Both the position numbers and the translations under genes were made by a program. From Onchidella celtica (Eukaryota; Mollusca; Gastropoda; Systellommatophora; Onchidiidae): a stretch of 64,000 bases of DNA. Positions 23,926 to 36,760 of the stretch are shown one piece after another. The notes under the pieces are model-generated. The model saw only the letters and a program-made list of their open reading frames with translations, was not told the origin of the DNA and made no database searches. Within the stretch, counting starts at the first letter, position 1, and each line of letters begins with the position of its first letter. The DNA is taken from positions 38,391,957 through 38,455,956 of the forward strand of contig OZ007579.1 in the NCBI GenBank assembly GCA_963931925.1, read 5' to 3'.

Positions 23926-25735
23926 GCAAATATAAAATTTGACAAGACCGGAGAGAACGAAGTAGACCAGGAAGTTCATGTTATGATTCTGATATTTAAC
24001 ATTGTATATCACATTCACAACCAAAACCATGTCCTGCTTAACTAATTAGCACCAGACTGTTTCGGCTGTGGCTAATCAATTAATTAGCTATATTTCCTTT
24101 GTCGTGTGGGGCATTTCTGTCTTTGGTCAGCAAGGGTCAGTTGTTGGGTCTGTTAAAGTATACGATATTACCTCGTCATGACTGACCGCGCGACAAGAAA
24201 TTTAACGAAATTAAAAAAACAACAAAACCAATCTGGCTAAAGTCTCTTTCAATTAAAATGTTATTGTGCAAGTTGCATGAAATAATTATGCAAATATGTA
24301 ATTACAAGACGAAGTCATGTGGCTGGCGAGACCAAACCTGTGAGAGAACACAGAACGCTTCGAGCGCCAGAAAGCTAGCACTTCAAAACAAGCACTATGT
24401 AGCTTCGTGAAGTATTCCACTCAACCCTGCGGATCCATTACAGGATTCTTTTCTGACGTGGACCCTCAGTGCATCTTGTCATTTCTGAAAGAGGTCGAAC
24501 TCTACAAGCTGATGTAACAGACTTTTGTCATGTTTACAAATTTCATATAGTATGAATATATAAATGAATATATATATATGAATATATATAGTATTTACAA
24601 TATGGGCCCTTTTCCCATTAGATTTTTACTTCACTTTTATCTGATCGTACCCATAGGCATCTGAGGGCTGAAAGCTGGCCCAAAGAAAGATAACGAACAA
24701 ACCGTCAGAGGCGCAAAGTGGCCGATATTGTGCCTACGCGCAGTTACACCCAAACTCAAACTCAAACACACTCAAACCCTATTGACATCACAGAGAATGC
24801 TCATGGTAAGAAGCTTGCTGGGTAGTGCCTCGCTTGTACAATCAAGCGTATTTTGAAGTATCGGAAATGAATTCTTTTTCCGGCCTTGAAGCGACTGGCT
24901 ATGGAGTGAAATAAGTACTTTTCGATCTTAAGGTACCAAAATGGATATATCGACTTTCTGGGTTTTTACTTTACTTTTATGGAATTGAAAGTATTTCTTA
25001 GGCCCAGGGGGTCACTTTAAATGAAACTACAACGACCAGGAGTATATTTTTTAGTGCAAGGCTCAAGGCTTATTTGAAGAGATAGAGCAAGTTGGCCCCC
25101 CGACTATCCTGAGGTGAGAATAAAATCTGTCAGGGTGATGTTTCAGTTGACGAAAAAGATGGTGGTATTTACCAATATCTTTCTTTATTTCTTCTCCTTT
25201 TTTCAACACAAATTTTGGTAAAACATTGTCCAACAAGAAATGAAGATTATCCTTCGACTGACGAAGATGTCAGGTTTAAACACGAGAGACTCTGGTTACT
25301 GGTGAAGCGCTTGCTTTTTCGGGCTTTATCTACGTGCACCCTCGGCAGTAACAGGCACTTTCTTAAAATGCACCAGTCTGGAGGTGCCAGCTTTCTCCTT
25401 CTGGAAGCATTCACGATGTTCTCTCCCTTGAAAAGGTGTCTGCATGCCTTGAATAAAACACTCCAGCTCTTTCATTAAATCATTTACGTGTATTCTTATC
25501 CCGAAGCTTGCTTTTCTGTACCAGATGCATTACGCAATAGTACAGTACAGAGGATCGCAGCAGAGAATATTATATATATAAAACAACAACAAAAAACACA
25601 GAAAATCTATGAGAGCAGCAGTTATTTGATTTTCCTTTTAATTAGTTTTATTTTCTTACATTTTTTTCCCCCATGAAGGTCTGTTGACCGGGAATTTTCT
25701 TTTTTGGCCACATTTGGACAGAACAATGACAGAAT
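23926..25735. other. Non-coding, no gene seen
   Basis: Unique-looking AT-rich sequence with an AT run at 24550-24590. A 87-codon ORF at 25215-25478 has no recognisable family. Confidence 0.45.
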
Positions 25736-27001
25736 TCAACAAGAAGAAGAAGAAGAAGAACAAGAACAAGAACAAGAAGAAGAACAAGAACAAGAAGAAG
25801 AAGAAGAAGAAGAAGAAGAACAGAACAAGAACAAGAACAAGAACAAGAAGAAGAAGAAGAACAAGAACAGAACAAGAACAAGAACAAGAACAAGAAGAAG
25901 AACAAGAACAGAACAAGAAGAACAAGAACAAGAACAAGAAGAACAAGAAGAACAAGAACAAGAACAAGAAGAACAAGAACAAGAAGAACAAGAACAAGAA
26001 CACGAATAACAAGAACAGGAACAAGAACAAGAAGAACAAGAACAAGAAGAACAAGAACAAAAACAAGAAGAACAAGAACAAGAACAAAAACAAGAAGAAC
26101 AAGAACAAGAACAAGAAGAAGAAGAACAAGAACAAGAACAAGAAGAACAAGAACAAGAAGAACAAGAACAAGAACAAGAACAAGAATAACAAGAACAGGA
26201 ACAAGGACAAGAAGAACAAGAACAAGAAGAACAAGAACAAGAACAAGAACAAAAACAAGAAGAACAAGAACAAGAACAAGAACAAAAACCAGAAGAACAA
26301 GAACAAGAACAAAAACAAGAAGAACAAGAACAAGAACAAGAACAAGAACAAAAACAAAAAGAACAAGAACAAGAACAAGAAGAACAAGAACAAGAAGAAC
26401 AAGAACAAGAACAAGAACAAGAATAACAAGAACATGAACAAGGACAAGAAGAACAAGAACAAGAAGAACAAGAACAAGAACAAGAACAAAAACAAGAAGA
26501 ACAAGAACAAGAACAAGAACAAGAACAAAAACAAGAAGAACAAGAACAAGAACTAGAACAAGAACAAGAACAAAAACAAGAAGAACAAGAACAAGAACAA
26601 AAACAAGAAGAACAAGAACAAGAACAAGAACAAGAAGAACAAGAAGAACAAGAACAAGAACAAAAACAAGAACAAGAACAAGAAGAACAAGAACAAGAAG
26701 AACAAGAACAAGAAGAACAAGAACAAGAAGAACAAGAACAAGAACAAGAAGAACAAGAACAAGAAGAAGAACAAGAAGAAGAAGAAGAAGAAGAAGAACA
26801 AGAACAAGAACAAGAAGAACAAGAACAAGAACAAGAACAAGAAGAACAAGAACAAGAAGAACAAGAACAAGAACAAAAAACAAGAAGAACAAGAACAAGA
26901 ACAAGAAGAACAAGAACAAGAACAAGAAGAACAAGAACAAGAAGAACAAGAAGAACAAGAACAAGAAGAACAAGAAGAACAAGAACAAGAACAAGAACTA
27001 G

Positions 27002-27032
<31 letters not shown>

Positions 27033-27035
27033 GTA
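25736..27035. repeat. 1.3-kb AAGAAC/AAGAAG array
   Basis: Almost pure trinucleotide-pair array built from AAGAAC, AAGAAG and AAAAAC. Some variants recur at long spacing (AATAACAAGAACAGGAACAA at about 26006 and 26186, and an AACATG variant at about 26424), implying a higher-order unit of about 180-240 bp. All strands and frames are open for hundreds of codons only because the motif lacks stops; these are not genes. Confidence 0.95.
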
Positions 27036-28234
27036 TTCATGGCGCCTTGCAGAAGTAGACGCTTTCGAGAAAACTAATTGTAACAAGGAAGAAAAATACA
27101 ATGGTGATCTTGAGAAGGATGATAGCCCCGCCAGCAAGGCTCTGTAAAATACGATTTTTTCTTGGGTGTGTTGAGGGGTGGGGTGGAGAGGGCACTGTGA
27201 CACTGACACTATTATAGTGCATTTAGAAAGTTGTGCCCTCAGTCTCTTGCAATTTTCTCCAACACTTGCAGTAAGTTTTTGCGTACAATCTTAACCTTGC
27301 CGGGACCTCAAGACTTTCTGATCGGTAAATACATCGGGCAATGTGAAATATTTAAAGCAACAAATTTCTTTGACCTTTTTGACATATTACAAAAAGTACG
27401 CCTTAAAATTTTTGCAGTAAACTCACCATCACTATAGTGTGTTCAACAATATACGGTTTTACATTTATATTCGCGGCTTGCCTTGATGAATTCCGACAAA
27501 ATTTGGCATAGCCCGCTGTTTCCATTTGTTTTAACCGAGAACTGTTAGTGTTTATTCACATGTAAAGGGTGAAAGATTGAACAGTTTTCTTCATATATAT
27601 ATAAACAAAAACGCGGAAAATACAGTGTTGCAAAAGGCAGAAATGCTACCGTGCTCACAGAAATGTCGTCTTAGGGGCATGTCTGCATATAGCACTAGCC
27701 TGTTTACTTCAGTATTCAGTATTGCTGACATAGTGCAGAGAATGTCAATGATAGTGCTTAAACTATATAACTGCTTAAACAATTCCCGTTCACGTGCAGT
27801 TTTCTCTGAACCGACAACATTCGTTATTTATTATTGAAATTTATATCAAAACTGGAATGGCCAAAAAAAAAAAAGAAAAAAGTTTTACCCTTGGGGTGCG
27901 TGACAGATTGAAAACCTACGACTTCTGTGGCGTGAAAAGGTTTGGTGATGCCCCATCACGCCCAGGGCATGAGGCATGATCAGGCTACAAATCAACCTCT
28001 GTTTTATATTGCATTCAGACATCCTGTCATTCATAACGCAGCATCATCAACATCTTAAGGCACTTTTGCTGATCACAACCTACAGAGACCATGCTGAGAC
28101 CTTGATCATCAATTCAAAACCTCTGTTCATTACTCTGGTAACAAAATGGAACATCCAATGCTCCTCTTTTCTGTTGCATTTTTCGTAAACTCTTGATGTG
28201 GAATGTCTCTTGGTTAAAAATGACTGATCATAAT
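27036..28234. other. Non-coding, no gene seen
   Basis: No domain or repeat recognised apart from short AT runs. Confidence 0.45.
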
Positions 28235-28340
28235 ATAATGAAATTAGAGCTTTGCCAACGTAATTCTTTCCACGAGCCGCGTTTTGACAATCAGACAGCC
28301 GCATGTAGCTCGTGAGCCGCAGTTTGGCCACCCCTGATGT
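28235..28340. mobile_element. hAT-like end fragment (CAGGGGTGG type)
   Basis: CCACGAGCCGCGTTTTGACA, GTGAGCCGCAGTTTGGCCAC and CCCTG match the right end of 47160-47702. Only this end is present. Confidence 0.55.
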
Positions 28341-28412
28341 ATGTCCTCTTACAGCTCCGTCAAAGAACATATCCCACACCGGATAACGAAGTGATTCTTG
28401 TCTTACCTAACC

Positions 28413-28775
28413 GTTGGTTCACACCAAACTGGCGACAACGGGCGTGTGAACACAGCCTGAGTGACAACGGTACATAGTTTCTCTAAATCATAATTATTGT
28501 GATTGTTTTTCTTTAATTTCACGTACTCCAAGCCGCCAGGCCCATGGCGTCTAAAAAAAGCACAGGTGGGACGCTTGAAGAAAAATTTAAATGTACAGTT
28601 TTTTTCATCACATGTTATTTTCGAGCACAGATTTGAATTCAGCGACCCAAAATTAGGTACGGGCGCGAAGGCGTGGCGTTTTATCGCTTTATAAAGATTT
28701 TTTTGGGGTAAATATTCATGTTTAGTCATTTCAAAACGGGCGCTCGGCCGTGTTCGCGCGCCAGTTTGGTGTGAA
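28413..28775. mobile_element. MITE with TTCACACCAAACTGGCG ends
   Basis: Inverted ends at 28415-28432 (GGTTCACACCAAACTGGCG) and 28757-28775 (CGCCAGTTTGGTGTGAAC). Located just 3' of the NXPE exon. No clear target duplication. Confidence 0.7.
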
Positions 28776-28828
28776 CGAAGGGAAGATGTTGTGACAGTCA
28801 ATTTATGGAATTACAATCAAATGTTTAT

Positions 28829-29604
28829 TTAGCTGCACTTGAATGATAACAATGACCTAACCATTTCATGAGGAACAGTGGGGGATGGATGAAAATCTCG
28901 ATTTTCTAATAAAACAGTCATTTCCCAGCCATCCATAAACATCACCTTGTTTTCCAAACCTTTGAAGATTTTCTTGATCACTTCTATCAGAAAGATTCCT
29001 AAGCTGTCGCCTCCTATCGTATGATTATCCGACCAGCCATCAAACGCCACATGGGGACCTCTGAAAGCTAATGTGACATTGGGATTTCTCTTAAGAAGGC
29101 GGACCATGGCACCACGGACTGCTACCAACAGGTCATAAACAACGCTTAAATGCGAAGTAACTATGTGAAGGTAGTGGTGAACGATAACAATATGTTTCCC
29201 ATTTGATGGTATGGAATCGATTTGTTTAGCCACACCTCCGTTTGGTAATCGATCTACCCAATGGCCACGTAAATACAGTGGGTATTCTAAATGCGAAAAA
29301 TTGATAACGAGATTTTGGTTCGTGTTAATGCATGCAGCTTTATAGGGCAAAGCCGCGTGTATTTTGACTTCACAGAGCAAATTATTCAGAAAGACGTTAT
29401 AAAGACGACGACCATTAGAATCTCCAAAGATCCACACTTGGGTGTTCCTCAGACATGCGGCTCCCCATTCAGGGGTCAGGTGAGGTCTCCGGCACTGTAA
29501 TGACACCCACTGGCTTCCGTTCCAGTAACCGCTAGGCCCTTTTTCAGTGTCCCACGTGATGCTGAAACTTAGGTCACGACAGGGAGGTAATTCTCTGCGT
29601 TTTC
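28829..29604 (-). CDS. NXPE family protein, C-terminal exon (PC-esterase/SGNH-like domain)
   Basis: This terminal exon reads on the - strand from an acceptor tttttgcag (exon base 1 at 29604) to TAA at 28829-28831, 258 codons after a split codon. It begins KRRELPPCRD, followed by GYWNGSQWVSLQCRRP. This is the PC...GYW..G.W.SL.C pattern that opens the NXPE C-terminal domain. Then come WIFGDSNGRR (GDS block I), a central region, VMFMDGWEMT and NRDFHP, the last giving the D-x-H pair expected of the SGNH/PC-esterase fold. Length and motif order fit the C-terminal half of NXPE proteins, which are mostly secreted or Golgi proteins of poorly known function. Upstream exons with the neurexophilin-like domain and signal peptide were not found. 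The exon has no frameshift, so it looks functional. Confidence 0.85.
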
Positions 29605-29960
29605 CTGCAAAAATAGATTCAGATCATCAGGGCAATATTGTGAGCTTCATATTTTTCCTAAGCTGTGCTGTAAATACATGTATTTACAACCCTCAATTAA
29701 AATGTTTAATGCAAAAAGAAAAGGCAAATTAATGGAGGAAAAAAAAAATTAAAACGAAAGAGAAACGTTCTATGAGCCCTACCGTCAAATTGTACTCACA
29801 ATAGGCTTTTATGTGAACTTTGTTGTCCGCGTTAAGAACATTACAGCCGCCAGTCCAAACTCATCTCATTCTAAGACAAACAAACAGAGTGGAGAGGCGG
29901 GAAGGGGTAGAGCGCGCGCGCGCGCACACACACACACACACGCAGAGCTAGAGGGTTTAT

Positions 29961-30110
29961 GCCCGGCGCGCACTATCCCGTTTTGCCTGCTGCACGGCGT
30001 GCAAAGCAGATTTTTGCTGCCTTGGCAAAGGGGTTTACTGTGCTGCACGCCACGCGAAAGATTGCTTGCATTGTTAATTTTATCATATTGCGCGTCGGGC
30101 CTAAGAGTCG
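29961..30110. mobile_element. Monomeric copy of the 9064-9340 MITE
   Basis: Reads gcgcgcactatcccgttttgcctgctg at the left (first 20 bases match 9068 onward) and ends cgcgtcgggcc. It holds one unit where 9064-9340 has two. Precedes a GA-rich array. Confidence 0.65.
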
Positions 30111-30135
30111 CAATAAGATACGTCACAGAGTTGGA

Positions 30136-30244
30136 AAAGGTTGTATTGAGAGAGAAAGAGAGAGAGAGATAGAGAGAGAGACAAAGAGAGAGAGAGAAAG
30201 AAAAAGAGAGAGAGAGAAAGAGAGAGAGACAAAGAGAGAGAGAA

Positions 30245-30279
<35 letters not shown>

Positions 30280-30362
30280 GAGACACAGACAGATACCGAG
30301 ACAAAGAGACAAAGACAGAGAGAGAAAGACAGAGAGAGACAGAGAGAAAGAGAGTGAGAGAA
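30136..30362. repeat. GAGA/GACA microsatellite
   Basis: GAGA array with an AGAC run at 30250-30277, just after a MITE copy. Confidence 0.9.
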
Positions 30363-31409
30363 GATCTAGGACATTCGCAGTAAGACACGGTGCATAGTTG
30401 GAAAGAAAGGTTGTACTATGCAAAATCGTAAGTTTAATTGTCCAGTAAGGTCTGGCATCAAACAACGTGTACACGAGTTTAAGATTGGTCACTAAGATAT
30501 CCCTCACTTGGAGACTTGGAAAACAAAAACTCTGACAAAATCATAGATCTTTACCTTCCTTGTCTACCCGCACAAACACTGTGGATTTGATTGCATGCTC
30601 ACTTGGGGGTCTGAAGAAAGAGAATTATGGTACAAACTGAAGTTTCTGAAACACGAAATCGAGGGATATTTGCCATAATTATTGTTGTATGCGACATCTT
30701 GTCGATTTTGAGGTCTCGTCATGAAATGGGTCCTCTCACTCCTAATTTTAGTAGGACATAAATCTCACGTGAACACTTCCTGTCGTATGTGGGTCACTGC
30801 TGTCGGCCGATTTAAGCTATTCACCGCCCTCAAGGCTAAAATTAGAACACAGGAATGTGTAGAGAGGGTAGAAAGTGACGGGCGGGGCAGTGGTTGGGGG
30901 AGGGGGGGAGAGGGGGAAGATCTGCACGGGGCACGGCTTTTGAACTCATTAGTTATAAGACAGAAAGCATTCTTCATCAAATGTACTAAAAATAATAACA
31001 AAAAAAAGGTCTTTCTGTTCATTCAACCTATCTAAGCGTGCTGTTGAAATGGTCAATGGCTGCACGGTATTTGCTCCAAATTGTCCTCCATTTACGTTTT
31101 CGTCCCCGATTACTTCCACCCCCGATCATTTCGCCCCCTTCTCGCCCTTTTCTTCCTTTCACTTCCCCCCCCCCCCCCCCAAATCAAAATCGCCCCTTGA
31201 GGGCCGACAGCACCCAAGTTGAGAACCACAAATGTAGATAACTGGATCTTTATTAATGTTTAGTTTGTAAGTATACCTCTTCGCTCCGAAAATTTGCCTT
31301 ATTGTCATTGCAACCCAGTTACAACTGGAGCAAACACGTCGCCACAGTGCAGCGCCGATCAGCGATTTTTTGGGGTTGGGGAGGCGGTAAGGATTAGTTT
31401 CTACATGTA

Positions 31410-31665
31410 ATTTTGCCCGGGCAACCGGCCTTATTAGGACTGCTCTTCTCGACCTCCAATAGCCAGGGTATCTCTAACGTGGGCAACGTGCATACAGGCC
31501 ATCCGAATTCTTCGCCCTTATCCGAGAAGACTGGATACTCGACCCTACATACCGCAGGATCGGGGACAGGAAAAATATGAGAAAATCCTAAAATTCCAAC
31601 ACCGACCGGGAATCGAACCCGATACCTTCCGCATGAGAAGCGAACACCAACCTGCCCCAATGAGG
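31410..31665 (-). mobile_element. tRNA-derived SINE, partial copy
   Basis: On the - strand: B-box GGGTTCGATTCCC region, then CGGATAAGGGCGAAG core and GGCCGGTTGCCC end. The tail is missing. Confidence 0.7.
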
Positions 31666-31829
31666 TACAATATGTTGTTACCGTTTCACAAAGCCAATAA
31701 GTTCCAGTTCGGCCGGAGTGCAGTTTCGTGGTTTTGGGACAGGCAAAGTATGAACAGCATCCCAGTCATCGCATGATAACCTGCGTGAAATATAATAATT
31801 CATACTCATAATTGTTACCAAGGAAGTAA

Positions 31830-32000
31830 GGCCTCCAGTGGAATCATGAAATGCCCTTTAACCTCTGAGCCTTGAAATGTACAAGATAATTTATTACGTA
31901 TAGAAAAACGTAAAGGTGTACGTGGGTATATTTTTAAAGGTCTTGAAGTTCGTTATATTTTGAATGGTTTCTTTGATTTTGAGCCACACATGAATAGAAC
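31830..32000 (-). repeat. Dispersed repeat family 'GGCTCAAAA', partial copy
   Basis: On the - strand it carries GGCTCAAAATCAAAGAAACC, a GAACTTCAAGACC segment and CCCACGTACACCTT, matching the 3' part of 62530-63260. Confidence 0.5.
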
Positions 32001-33397
32001 GGAAAAGAGTGCCCCCACAATTTCCTGGAAGCGCCTGCAGGCCAAGCATAATAATATAAAAGTTGGACCGCATCATGGTGCAATTTCGTCGCGTAGAATT
32101 TAAAGTATGATCGGAAAGGCCTTTCTTGGCCTCATTTTTTGGTGTCTGACCATTTGATACCTTCAGCTATAGGTTGAACGCCGCAAGCCCGCTTTGTTTA
32201 CTTCCGCCCGCCAGTGCACTGGTAAATGCTATGGCAAATGCCTACCATTTGTGCTCGTTTGGTTGTCGACATCGAACGTCGGAAGTTGAACTTTTTTTCT
32301 GTGCAGCCGATTCGTATAGTACAGGAGAAAGTAGCTGAGGAACTGAGTGAGAGAGAAGAAGTTTGTGGATCAAGGTCATACACAGAAAAGACATTTCCAG
32401 CTCCATAGATCCGAGGAATCCACTTACTTTGATCTGATCAAGTGAATAGGCACTGTGTTCGGCACTAAATGTCAGGATATGTGATGTTTGGCAGGTTGGT
32501 CGGTTGTTGGCCGGCCATTTGTACTTTGGCAGCTTGTACAGATCAACGCCTTCTATGCTTTGTAATGTTTGATGCCATCGCTTCCCCTTCCCCCTTTTTT
32601 TCGCCACGGGATCTAGCGAGTCTCCACTCACTACAGGACGCCATGTTCGTTGATCTTACAGTACATGCAAAACGGCTGCGGGGTCAAAGTTCAATTCTAA
32701 ACTCGTTCAACCTGTATTACAATGGTAACTACGGCGTCTACACACAGGCCACACTCAAACGGGTTGGACAGACAGCAAAAGCAATGGAAAAAAAACTAAA
32801 ACAAACAATTAATAACAACATGCGTATGGAGCTTGGTACAAAGTTGAAATATGGCGAAAAAAAAAAAAAAAAGCATGCATTTTCTCACTGCTCTGCGTCA
32901 ATATAAGAAACTAAAAAAAATAAAAAATTCTGACTGTAACGTAGCTAGAGGGTGAAGCTGTAGGCAATTAAACCTTGGCGACTCCGCGATAAAAGATGAA
33001 ATTTGGTATAGTTCTAATCCAAGTGTAATTATTAATGTGATCTAGATCTAGGTATAGGCTGGGCTTGACACAAAAGAAAGATTGCAAGATTTATCTTGCC
33101 GGGGTTGGATAGTGATAATAATAATTATAGTAATACTTATAAATTGAAACAGGAAGAAAATGATATTCTAAATGAATCTTTCATAAGTTCAAAAGGGAAT
33201 TTTTTTTTTTTTAGAACCCATTTTTCTTTCAGAATTCATTGCAAAATTTGACTAATCTTTGCCACAACATAAGACTTGGACACTACAGCTTGTTTGTTTG
33301 CTTACACCGACGAGTATGTATGTGCAGAGACGTTTCACCATTGGTGGGTTTACACTACGAGGCTCCGAGAAACCATTGTTAGCATGGAGCGGAAAGT
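32001..33397. other. Mostly non-coding; possible decayed THAP-like fragment at 32231-32380
   Basis: On + from ATG 32231: MANAYHLCSFGCRHR, with C-x3-C, resembling a THAP start, followed in another frame by EELSERE. The match is short and needs a frameshift, so only a weak remnant is proposed. The rest shows nothing recognisable. Confidence 0.25.
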
Positions 33398-33575
33398 AGG
33401 TCGCTGCGGTAAACAATACCTGTTTGTAAATTTCCACGGGGCGTAAGAACTTACAAACGGCTCTAAATAGTTTCAATCAGCCTAAAAATATGGACACACC
33501 CAAGTAAACAGATGGGCTCACTATATATTTCATGAAGTCGGTCTCTTTCAATTCTTGTTACCGCAGCGACCTAGT
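33398..33575. mobile_element. Short MITE with 17-bp inverted ends
   Basis: TAGGTCGCTGCGGTAAACAA at the left and TTGTTACCGCAGCGACCTA at the right are inverted. About 178 bp, no ORF. Confidence 0.6.
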
Positions 33576-33934
33576 TTCGAGATTTGGCGGGAGTGAGATC
33601 TCTCTATAAATACATACTCTATGCTTACACTTCAATTCAGCAAGACCAACATTATTATGTTGGAAAATAACAGGCAGCTGGACAGGGAAACAACGATTTA
33701 CAAACCTTGAATCCAAAGGACGCCCGCAGTAAAATGATAGCTGATTTATTGTGGTAAAGTTGCACAGACAAGGTCGACCAGGTATGTTAGGGGTGGACCA
33801 GCAAAATGTGGCCTGGAATAAATTAATTAACATATTTTTGTTTCTGATTAGAATTATTAGTATTCTACGTTCTTCCGTCAGCGCAGATAAACTATTTCAG
33901 GCACTAAAGACCACGAGCCAGTGTGAGCCGTCTC

Positions 33935-34145
33935 AAGCTGAGCTTTCATGTGTATGGAAACAGAACAGGAAAAGTCAATATAATCTGTTAAGTAGTGGAA
34001 AGAAAGAGTGTTTGTATGTACACAGAAACGGTGTTTCCATACACATGATAATAATAATTACACATGATAACATTCTTTATATTGCACTTCTTGACGGGTT
34101 TTGAGGTTTTCATTGCCGTTTCCATTTCCGCGCACACGGAAAAAT
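33935..34145. mobile_element. 'CGGAAACGG' MITE copy
   Basis: Starts AAGCTGAGCTTTCATGTGTA and ends near TTGCCGTTTCCATTTCCG with ACACGG. Diverged copy of the family at 12386-12950. Confidence 0.6.
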
Positions 34146-35097
34146 ACTTTAATTGGGAGGGCACAATCGAATACCTCAGTCTCAGTCATAAAGTCTCTGT
34201 CTATACCGCTGAAATTCATGCAAGCAACTTAGCCTTAAATCGTGTATCCAAATCCAAATGCGGACGCTTTAGGCAGGAGACACACAGAGAAAGTTTTTTC
34301 CCCACGTGTCACTCGCCACTCATTACGGGCTTGTGAGCAGCCTCCAAGCGGTGAGCGGATGTTCCTTTCTCTGTATGACTGCTTTCCTTTTCTGAAATGT
34401 ATTCGATGTCATTAAGTCTTCTAAAATAACGAATGACGAGCGGCGAATGGCGAGCAACTTTCTCCGTCTGACGCCTGGCTTATTCTCATGTCTGAGCCAC
34501 AGTCTTGCCGTGAGGCTTTGAAAAACCCAAATATGGAAATCCATGACATTAATAGACTGTTACGAGGTATTCCCAGTGCTGGGCCAGAGTCCAGAGTTAG
34601 ATTTGGATATACCCGGTATTTAAATGGATCCATCCAGTTATTCAGATACAAACAGATGACCAGGGCTGTTTTAAGACCTTTAGATGCCCTAACCTACGCA
34701 TTGAAAAGATTTTGGTGCCTCCACACACTGTATATTATTATGTAATTCAAAATACAAACCCAAAAAAACACAAAAAACGAGCCTTATACTCTGACAAATA
34801 CTTTCTTTTCCCTTCATTATGGGGGGGGGGGACGCTGGTTCAGCTGTACCATTAGCAGTTTTGCACCATATCCAGCAATGAAAAATGTCTGTGGTGCTCC
34901 CCTTCCCTTGATACCCCAAGCACGTGCTTATTTTGCGTGATAGTTAACCCGGCCCTGCTGGTGACCCACTTATGACAAGTTTGCGACTCGCTTCTGACTT
35001 GCTTTTAGAAATCTGCATCAGGGGCTGGTTCTGTAATTGTGCAGTTTGTCTGCCGGCCCTGTCTCCGTCTTAAGGATACAATTCATCTGTCAAGGGA

Positions 35098-35655
35098 TCA
35101 GGGTTTCCGTACACATGAAAATATTCTTTCTATTTCACTTCTTGGAGAGTTTTTGACGTTCCCTTGCCGGAGACAGGATGGTCTAGAGGCAAGGTGCTCA
35201 CTTCTCATGCCAAAGGTACCGCGTTCGGTCCCTGGTCGGTGCAGGCATGTTGGAATTTTCTGGGGGGGGGGGGCTGAAAATTCTTGTCTTTGATCCTCTG
35301 ATAGGTAGGATCGAGCACCTAGTCTTCTCGGATAAAGGACGAAAAACCCTCGGAGGGCCCGTGTACATGTTGTGCACATTAAAGATATCTTGGCAGTTGA
35401 AAGTCGTCAAGCGAAGGCCTAACAAGGTCGCTGCCCAGCCAAAATTCTAAAAAACCATTTCCTACCACACAAAAAACAAAGAAACAAACAAACAACAACA
35501 AACAACAACAACAACAACAACACAGAAACAAGACAAGAAAAATAAAACAAAAAGAGTGAGGTGTAAATGCCTAGGGCCGCGAACCTCCTTAAATAAAGAC
35601 CTAAACACCGTTGCCGTTTCCATTTCCGTACACATGAACATTCAGCTTTAATATG
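35098..35655. mobile_element. 'CGGAAACGG' MITE copy split by a SINE
   Basis: Left part 35098-35170 has CCGTACACATGAAAATATTC and GTTTTTGACGTTCCC; right part 35605-35655 has GTTGCCGTTTCCATTTCCG and ACACATGAACATTCAGC. A SINE lies between them. Confidence 0.65.
35171..35604 (+). mobile_element. tRNA-derived SINE, copy nested in a MITE
   Basis: A box GGTCTAGAGGCAAGG, degenerate B box CGTTCGGTCCC, core TCTCGGATAAAGGACGAAA, A-rich tail and GAGGTGTAAATGC end. Flanked by TTGCCG on both sides (about 35164-35169 and 35606-35611), a plausible short target duplication. Confidence 0.8.
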
Positions 35656-36539
35656 TTATGGCGAGTAATCTGAACTGACAAGTTATGCATACATAGGAAG
35701 GGGAAATGAATTACACATCTGAAGTGAATACATACAGTCTACATGCCCCACGTCTTGCTTCCGGGGTATACTCTCGCTGACTTTCAATATATAATACCCC
35801 TCTCTTCCCTATTATTGGTAGTGGAAGTGGACGGAATAGTTCTATAACAGAATGTATAATTTTAAAATTTTCCTTTAAATCTTAATGAAAGAAACACATT
35901 TCACCATTATTTTTGTACAGAGGGGAGCCTTTATGGCGGGGGGGGGGGGGGGTGAGAGGATGTTGTGGACAATTGGCCCATTTGCTCTCCCAATCAGTGG
36001 CGGATCTATATTTTTGGGACCCTGGGGACAAATAGACATGGGTTAGTGGAACTGGTTTTTCCAAGGTCAGAATGGGCGGTTGTCATTTCAGAACTTTTTT
36101 GGTGACAGAAGAGTTGTTATCATCTTACTACAATGGAGACAGTGAGTGAACATGATTGTAATCAGCGAAAATTTTACGCAAGCGACCAAAAATGATGAAA
36201 ATTTGTGCACTGTCCCACTTTTTGACGACAGTTACGTGGACATACCCAAAAATCAGTCCTTAATATTATTTACTTTCAAATTATTTGAGCCGCAAAAATA
36301 GAAACATTTTCGTACAATAGAATCAAAAATTGTGACCGGAAATTGCTTTCCACGCCACTCTTTACACATAGCTGGCCAAAAATTAACTCTATCTCTTCTG
36401 TGTATTCTGCAACAAATTGTGGTGTAACAAAAGGATCTGTTACTCTATGCAATGTACAAGGAAAATTTGCAAGATTTCTCTTTCCGAGGTGGTCGGGGTC
36501 AGCTAGTCATACTGCAAAGGAAATAAGGCCCACGGTGTA

Positions 36540-36760
36540 GACATGAAAGACTTTTTAACTGCTGAGCCTTAAACTCTACCAAATATCGTATCAGGCATAG
36601 AACGACGTGATGGTGTACGTGGGCATACTTCAAAAGGCCTTGAACTTAGCTACATTTTTAATACTTTCGTTGATTTCGAGCCACGACTGAGTTGAACAGA
36701 AGAAAGTGTTCTGACATTATGAGACGGAACAAAAAAGAACATTTTTTTGTTCTGAAGCAA
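36540..36760 (-). repeat. Dispersed repeat family 'GGCTCAAAA', partial copy
   Basis: On the - strand: GTTCAACTCAGTCGTGGCTC, AAATCAACGAAAGTATT and CCCACGTACACCATC, the same order as 62530-63260. Confidence 0.55.

Noticed and set aside
25648-27209. Several very long ORFs on both strands rich in Leu/Phe/Val, Ser/Cys or Lys/Asn
   Set aside because: They are readings of the AAGAAC/AAGAAG array, which lacks stop codons in most frames; no non-repeat coding signal.
29866-30507. 213-codon - strand ORF rich in Ser/Leu/Cys
   Set aside because: Composite of GA array and MITE sequence with no conserved domain.
32242-32631. 129-codon - strand ORF
   Set aside because: No family resemblance and overlaps a possible repeat remnant; composition not convincing.
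34270-34490. Possible MITE with GAGAAAGTT-type inverted ends
   Set aside because: The end match is short and interrupted; edges and duplication could not be set.
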